Part shown: piece by piece, positions 7,033-10,226 of the stretch | Layout: the number at the start of each line of letters is the position of its first letter | Numbering within the stretch: the first letter of the stretch is position 1 | Assembly: GCA_017396925.1 (NCBI GenBank) | Contig: JAFQKM010000221.1 | Location: 1 to 10,226 of the forward strand | DNA from: Clostridia bacterium | GTDB taxonomy: Bacteria; Bacillota; Clostridia; Oscillospirales; Butyricicoccaceae | Reading direction: 5' to 3' | DNA: 10,226 bases | Translations under genes and position numbers: made by a program | Notes under the pieces: generated by a model | Told to the model about the DNA's origin: nothing | What the model saw: only the letters and a program-made list of their open reading frames with translations | The model's database searches: none

Positions 7033-8349
7033 ATGGAAAAAGGAAATGAAATGAAGAAGTCGGTTTCCGCCCTTCAGGGTCTTGCCATTGTTGTCGGCAT
7101 GATCATTGGCTCCGGCATCTTCCTCAAGCCCAGCATCGTTCTGAACGACGCCGGCAGCCCCGTTATGGCGCTGGCTGCCTGGGTCCTCGGCGGCATCATC
7201 ACCCTCTGCTCGGCTCTGTCGATCGCAGAGATCGCCTCCAACATCCCCCGCGCCGGCGGCCTCTACACCTATCTGGAAGAACTCTACGGTGAAAAGTGGG
7301 GCTTCCTGCTGGGTTGGGTCCAGTCGGTCATCTCTTACCCCGCATCGGTCGCAGCACAGGCCATCGCATTCGCCACCTACGCTGCCTATTTTGTTCCCAT
7401 GGGCACATGGGGCCAGCGCATCATGGCATTTGCCGTTATGGGTCTGGTTCTTGTCCTGAACATCCTGTCCACCCGTTACGGCGGCTTCATTCAGGTCGCT
7501 GCCACCATCGGTAAGCTGATCCCCGTCATCGCCATCCTGGGCTTCGGCCTGTTCAGCGGCATGGCTCCCGGCGCAGCCGGCATGTCCTCCGAGCTGATCG
7601 GCGCAGGCACAGCTTCCATCGCAGCCGCCATCCTGGGCACCCTGTGGGCCTACGACGGCTGGATCGGCGTCACCAACATGGCTGCCGAGATGAAGAACCC
7701 CAAGAAGAACCTGCCCATGGTTATCTCGGTCGGTATCATCTTCGTCATCATCGTTTACGCTCTGTTCAACATCGTTCTGTTCAACACACTGCCTGCTGAA
7801 GAGCTGGCTGCTTCCGCAACTCCCGGTGCCGACGCTGCCGTCGCACTGTTCGGCCAGGGCGGTGCAACCTTCCTGACCGCCGGCATCATGGTTTCGGTCT
7901 TCGGCGCCCTCAACGGCTATCTGATGACCGCCGCCCGTGTTCCCCAGGCCATGGCTGCCAAGAAGCAGCTGCCCATGAGCGACGTTCTGGGCGCCATCCA
8001 CCCCAAGTTCGGCACACCTGCCAACGCCCTGATCATGCAGTGCATCCTGGCTGTTGTCTACATCATGTCGGGTTCCTTCAACTTCCTGACCGACCTGCTG
8101 ATCTTCGTTCTGTGGATCTTCTTCACCATGGGCGTCGTTGCCGTCTTCATTCTGCGTAAGCGCGGCATGTCTTCCAAGGACGCTTATCGTGTTCCCCTCT
8201 ACCCCATCACCCCCATCATCGGCATCGCCGGCAGTGCTTTCATCCTGATCAGCACCGTCATGGATGCCCCCGGCCGTTCGATCCTCGGTCTGGCTGTCAC
8301 ACTGATCGGCCTGCCCGTCTTCAGCTGGCTCAAGAAGAAGAACAAGTAA
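7033..8349 (+). CDS. APC-superfamily amino acid permease (LAT/SteT-like)
   Basis: The 438-residue, very hydrophobic product is an inner-membrane amino acid transporter of the APC superfamily, with about 12 membrane segments visible. The first helix carries GSGIF (26-30), the unwound substrate-binding motif of APC carriers. AEIASNIPRAGGLYTYLEELYG (65-86) includes the conserved loop after helix 2. LWAYDGW (204-210) followed by EMKNPKKNLP (219-228) is diagnostic of the LAT-type branch, whose bacterial member SteT is a serine/threonine exchanger. The substrate here cannot be told from sequence. The ATG at 7033 was chosen for AAGGAG at 7018-7023, 9 nt upstream; an in-frame ATG at 7051 with AAGGAA is an alternative six residues shorter. 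Codons are strongly biased to CTG, ATC, ACC, GGC and GTT, suggesting high expression. It appears monocistronic, with its own promoter and terminator. Upstream extension of the open frame into the intergenic region is not coding. Confidence 0.93.
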   Translation: MEKGNEMKKSVSALQGLAIVVGMIIGSGIFLKPSIVLNDAGSPVMALAAWVLGGIITLCSALSIAEIASNIPRAGGLYTYLEELYGEKWGFLLGWVQSVISYPASVAAQAIAFATYAAYFVPMGTWGQRIMAFAVMGLVLVLNILSTRYGGFIQVAATIGKLIPVIAILGFGLFSGMAPGAAGMSSELIGAGTASIAAAILGTLWAYDGWIGVTNMAAEMKNPKKNLPMVISVGIIFVIIVYALFNIVLFNTLPAEELAASATPGADAAVALFGQGGATFLTAGIMVSVFGALNGYLMTAARVPQAMAAKKQLPMSDVLGAIHPKFGTPANALIMQCILAVVYIMSGSFNFLTDLLIFVLWIFFTMGVVAVFILRKRGMSSKDAYRVPLYPITPIIGIAGSAFILISTVMDAPGRSILGLAVTLIGLPVFSWLKKKNK

Positions 8350-8363
8350 ATCCTCCGAAAAGC

Positions 8364-8396
8364 AAAAAAGAGACTGCAAATTGCAGTCTCTTTTTC
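8364..8396. terminator. Symmetric bidirectional terminator between permease and MATE genes
   Basis: The arms AGAGACTGCAA and TTGCAGTCTCT flank a single central A at 8380, and are bordered by an A run (8364-8369) and a T run (8391-8395). Both strands therefore give an 11-bp stem followed by a U tract, allowing intrinsic termination of the rightward permease transcript and the leftward MATE transcript. The effective loop would be 3-5 nt after opening of the inner A-T pairs. It begins 15 nt after the permease stop and ends 18 nt from the MATE stop. Confidence 0.92.
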
Positions 8397-8413
8397 TATA
8401 TATGCATATGCGA

Positions 8414-9796
8414 TTATTTCGCTTCTTCCATCTCCAGCGGATTCCATCTGCCGCGCAGATATTTGAGGGTGAACAGCACGAAGAGCAGGAAGTTGTGGGC
8501 GATCATGCAGGCCCAGGCCGAAATCAGACCCATACCCATCAACTGGGTGGTGATGAAGGTGCCAACGATGCGGACGCCCCACATACCGATGATGTTGTAG
8601 ACAAAGGGGCTGACGGTATTGCCAACGCCGAACATAATGCCCTCGAAGATGATCGATACGCCATAGATCGGCTCCGACAGCGCGACCATGCGCAGAACTA
8701 CCGAGCCCAGACGGATGACCTCGGGATCCTTGGAGAAGATGCCCATCATCTGGGGCGCAAAGATAAAGAGCAGGCCGCCCGAAACGATCATCATCAGCAC
8801 CTCAAGAACCAGCGTGACCTTGGCCAGATCCTTCATGCGCTGATTGTCGCGGGCGCCCAGTGCGTTGCCGGCCAGCGTGGCCGCCGCCGTCTGCATACCG
8901 TACCCGGGAATGTAAAAGGCCGACTCGACGGTGTTGGCGATGGTGTGGGCCGCCGTCGAGATCTCGCCCAGCGAATTGATCATCGAGGCAAAGGCCACGT
9001 AACCCAGCGATGTGCCGAAACGCTGCAGCATATTGGGCAGCGCGATCTTCAGGCAGGGCCGCAGGATCTCCATATCGGGGCGCAGGCGCTGCCCGCGGGG
9101 CGAAATGACCGGATGGTTCCAGAAGACCCATGTGGTCAGCATACCGCCGACGGCAAAGGCAATGGCGCTGGCCGCGCCGGCACCCAGAACGCCCCAGCCC
9201 ATGCCGGGGATCGTAATGCCGCCGATCTTACGGGTGGGATAGATCAGCAGGAAGTTGAGGACGATATTGACCACATTGACAATGATGCCGACGCGCATGG
9301 GAGTTTTGGTATCGCCAACCGCACGCAGGGCCGTACCGAAAATAATGGTGGCCGCGCGGAAGAGCATGGGGGTATACAGAATAAAGAAGTATCTTGCCGC
9401 CGTCTCCTGAATGGCCGGGTCGACCTGCATCCAGACCGGCACCTGCTTGCTTAATGCAAGGGGCAGAATAGTGAAGACCGTGCCCGAGGCCAATACGGCC
9501 AGCACAGCCTGCGAGGCCGCACGGGAAGCACGCTCGCGGTCGCCGGCGCCATAGGCCTGTGCAAGAAAAGACAGGAAGCCGACGCCCAGGGCCGATACCG
9601 TACTGCTGAGCAGCCAGTTGACCGTCGTCGTAGCGCCGACGGCCGCCGTAGCATAGGTACCGATCGAACCGACCATGGCGGTATCGATATACTGCACCGC
9701 CGTCTGCATCAGCTGCTCGAGCATGGTGGGCCAGGCCAGCGAGAAGATAACGGCCAGCATGGTGCGATGCCGTTTGTCGAGATATTGGTTGAGCAT
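8414..9796 (-). CDS. MATE-family multidrug/metabolite efflux transporter
   Basis: The 460-residue protein is an inner-membrane cation-coupled exporter of the MATE (NorM/DinF-like) family. Such carriers expel drugs, dyes or metabolites using Na+ or H+, but the substrate here is unknown. Two six-helix halves are visible. The first half includes P23, D38-T-A-M-V-G43, FLAQAYGAGD (77-86) and ALRAVGDTKTP (156-166). The second repeats this pattern with LAGNALGARD (318-327) and GIMFGVGNTVSP (386-397). Length is usual for the family (about 440-470). I chose the ATG at 9794-9796; an in-frame GTG at 9805 would add three residues but lies within the GAGGTG ribosome binding site, 6 nt before that ATG. It stands alone with its own promoter, converges with the permease, and shares its terminator. 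No adjacent regulator such as MarR or TetR is seen. Confidence 0.94.
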   Translation of the reverse strand: MLNQYLDKRHRTMLAVIFSLAWPTMLEQLMQTAVQYIDTAMVGSIGTYATAAVGATTTVNWLLSSTVSALGVGFLSFLAQAYGAGDRERASRAASQAVLAVLASGTVFTILPLALSKQVPVWMQVDPAIQETAARYFFILYTPMLFRAATIIFGTALRAVGDTKTPMRVGIIVNVVNIVLNFLLIYPTRKIGGITIPGMGWGVLGAGAASAIAFAVGGMLTTWVFWNHPVISPRGQRLRPDMEILRPCLKIALPNMLQRFGTSLGYVAFASMINSLGEISTAAHTIANTVESAFYIPGYGMQTAAATLAGNALGARDNQRMKDLAKVTLVLEVLMMIVSGGLLFIFAPQMMGIFSKDPEVIRLGSVVLRMVALSEPIYGVSIIFEGIMFGVGNTVSPFVYNIIGMWGVRIVGTFITTQLMGMGLISAWACMIAHNFLLFVLFTLKYLRGRWNPLEMEEAK

Positions 9797-9802
9797 AGGC
9801 TT

Positions 9803-9808
9803 CACCTC
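9803..9808 (-). promoter_or_regulatory. Ribosome binding site deciding the MATE start
   Basis: GAGGTG on the minus strand sits 6 nt before the ATG at 9796. Its last three bases also form an in-frame GTG, which would need its own site further upstream; none is visible there. The ATG is therefore the better start. Confidence 0.7.
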
Positions 9809-9830
9809 GCGAAAGATTTATCTGAGAGAA

Positions 9831-9859
9831 ATTATAGCATAAAAAAAGAAGCCTTAAAA
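9831..9859 (-). promoter_or_regulatory. Extended -10 promoter of the MATE gene
   Basis: On the minus strand TGCTATAAT (9839-9831) is a perfect extended -10. With a 17-bp spacer the -35 position reads TTTTAA (9859-9854), a poor match, so the TG extension probably matters. Transcription should start near 9824, with a leader of about 28 nt. The -10 with its TG extension is identical to that of the permease promoter. Confidence 0.8.
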
Positions 9860-9871
9860 GAGGAATCCGGC

Positions 9872-9902
9872 AAAAAGAAAAACCACGCAAAATGCGTGGT
9901 TT
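9872..9902 (-). terminator. Intrinsic terminator for the leftward gene entering from the right
   Basis: AAACCACGCA (9880-9889) pairs with TGCGTGGTTT (9893-9902) around a 3-nt loop. Read leftward, the stem runs straight into TTTTTCTTTTT, a good U tract, so it should stop transcripts of the gene at 9991-10226. Read rightward the tail is weaker (TTTCTTTC). It sits about 13 bp upstream of the MATE -35, insulating MATE from read-through. Confidence 0.8.
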
Positions 9903-9990
9903 CTTTCTGCGAAAGACTACCTAAACGGAGCAGAATTGGGAGAAAAACTACCCAAAAATAATGTGCCTGTCCTGTTAGTCAAATTGGAAT

Positions 9991-10226
9991 TTATCGACGT
10001 ATTAAAACACCTTTCATAAGCGGTGTTTCATTATGTGTTTCGTATACTATTTCCTTTTCCTCTTCTGTGCATCCAATTAATATTTTAATTTCTGAATCTT
10101 TCTTCATCAAATCAACTATGCACATTATTGCATCAACCTTTTTCTCGTCGCTTCCAACCCACACATCTATTCCTGCACCATCCATAGAGGTTGTGTCCTT
10201 CAAATATCCATAATCAACCCGATAAA
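9991..10226 (-). CDS. Small inorganic-pyrophosphatase-like protein, C-terminal part (N-terminus beyond right edge)
   Basis: The last 78 codons of a leftward gene are visible and open to the right edge. An apparent TTG start at 10203 is unlikely, because the frame continues upstream without a stop (YRVDYGYLKDTTSMDG). The stretch DYGYLKDTTSMDGAGIDVWVG resembles the soluble pyrophosphatase segment YGYIPxTxxxDGxxxDV, with the acidic residues expected for metal binding. The remainder (IMCIVDLMKKDSEIKILIGCTEEEK, ending LIRR) resembles from memory a short clostridial family annotated as inorganic pyrophosphatase. Only part of the active site is visible, so activity on pyrophosphate is uncertain. G+C is about 35% by hand count (79 of 226), far below the neighbours, and codons such as TTA and ATA are used; recent acquisition is a reasonable inference. 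The strand between its stop and the hairpin at 9872-9902 (about 90 bp) holds nothing I can name. Confidence 0.65.
   Translation of the reverse strand, partial: YRVDYGYLKDTTSMDGAGIDVWVGSDEKKVDAIMCIVDLMKKDSEIKILIGCTEEEKEIVYETHNETPLMKGVLIRR

Noticed and set aside
6946..8379. 477-codon leftward open frame opposite the permease
   Set aside because: It is the codon-aligned complement of a strongly biased membrane protein gene, giving an Asp/Gly/Gln-rich product with no family resemblance.
8381..9454. 357-codon rightward open frame opposite MATE
   Set aside because: It is again a codon-aligned shadow, ending exactly where MATE uses a TTA leucine codon; it also starts inside the terminator hairpin.
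9803..9805. GTG as the MATE start
   Set aside because: This GTG is part of the GAGGTG ribosome binding site for the ATG at 9796 and has no good site of its own.
9914..9959. Imperfect direct repeat (ACTACCTAAA and ACTACCCAAA) and a weak TTGGG/CCCAA hairpin
   Set aside because: It is too short and imperfect, with a 10-nt loop and only 5 pairs; it cannot be separated from chance in A-rich sequence.
1..10226. A novel defence, mobile or biosynthetic system
   Set aside because: Every complete gene falls into a well-known housekeeping or transporter family; no transposase, integrase, phage, toxin-antitoxin or nuclease-effector signature was seen on either strand.

Overview
The window looks like a chromosomal segment of a G+C-rich Clostridia-class Firmicute, most plausibly a gut Oscillospirales/Ruminococcaceae-type bacterium. 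This rests on SMC, FtsY, YhbY and NadD of Firmicutes type, AGGAGG-type ribosome binding sites, sigma-A-type promoters with extended -10 elements, and the smc-ftsY, rph-rdgB and yhbY-nadD pairings known from Firmicutes such as Bacillus subtilis. The genus cannot be named from the sequence alone. No rRNA, tRNA, CRISPR array, insertion sequence or phage gene was seen, and no stretch over 300 bases lacks a gene.

Left two thirds (1-6861, minus strand): a tightly packed six-gene operon read leftward from one strong promoter: smc, ftsY, rph, rdgB, yhbY, nadD. Gaps are 3-19 nt except for a 47-nt A-rich gap before yhbY. The set combines chromosome organisation (SMC), membrane protein targeting (FtsY, the SRP receptor), RNA 3' processing (RNase PH), nucleotide-pool cleaning (RdgB), ribosome assembly (YhbY) and NAD synthesis (NadD). 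It is a growth/housekeeping operon rather than a pathway. NadD runs off the left edge.

Middle (6771-7032): a 262-bp divergent promoter region. The smc promoter points left. An extended -10 promoter, preceded by an A+T-rich tract holding a 12-bp perfect palindrome, points right into an APC-superfamily amino acid permease (7033-8349). The permease is convergent with a MATE-family efflux transporter (8414-9796, minus), and a nearly perfectly symmetric hairpin between them can terminate both transcripts.

Right end (9806-10226): the MATE promoter, a terminator hairpin for a leftward transcript arriving from the right, and the C-terminal part of a small gene that runs off the right edge. That gene resembles a small inorganic-pyrophosphatase-like family and is strikingly A+T-rich (about 35% G+C by hand count), so it may mark the edge of acquired DNA.

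Most of the window is ordinary core genome, and I found no convincing new multi-gene system. The points most worth a second look are the compositionally foreign right-end gene, the repeated extended -10 promoter architecture, the shortened C-terminal motif region of NadD, and the near-total avoidance of TTA/CTA/TCA codons, which creates very long but almost certainly non-coding antisense ORFs.
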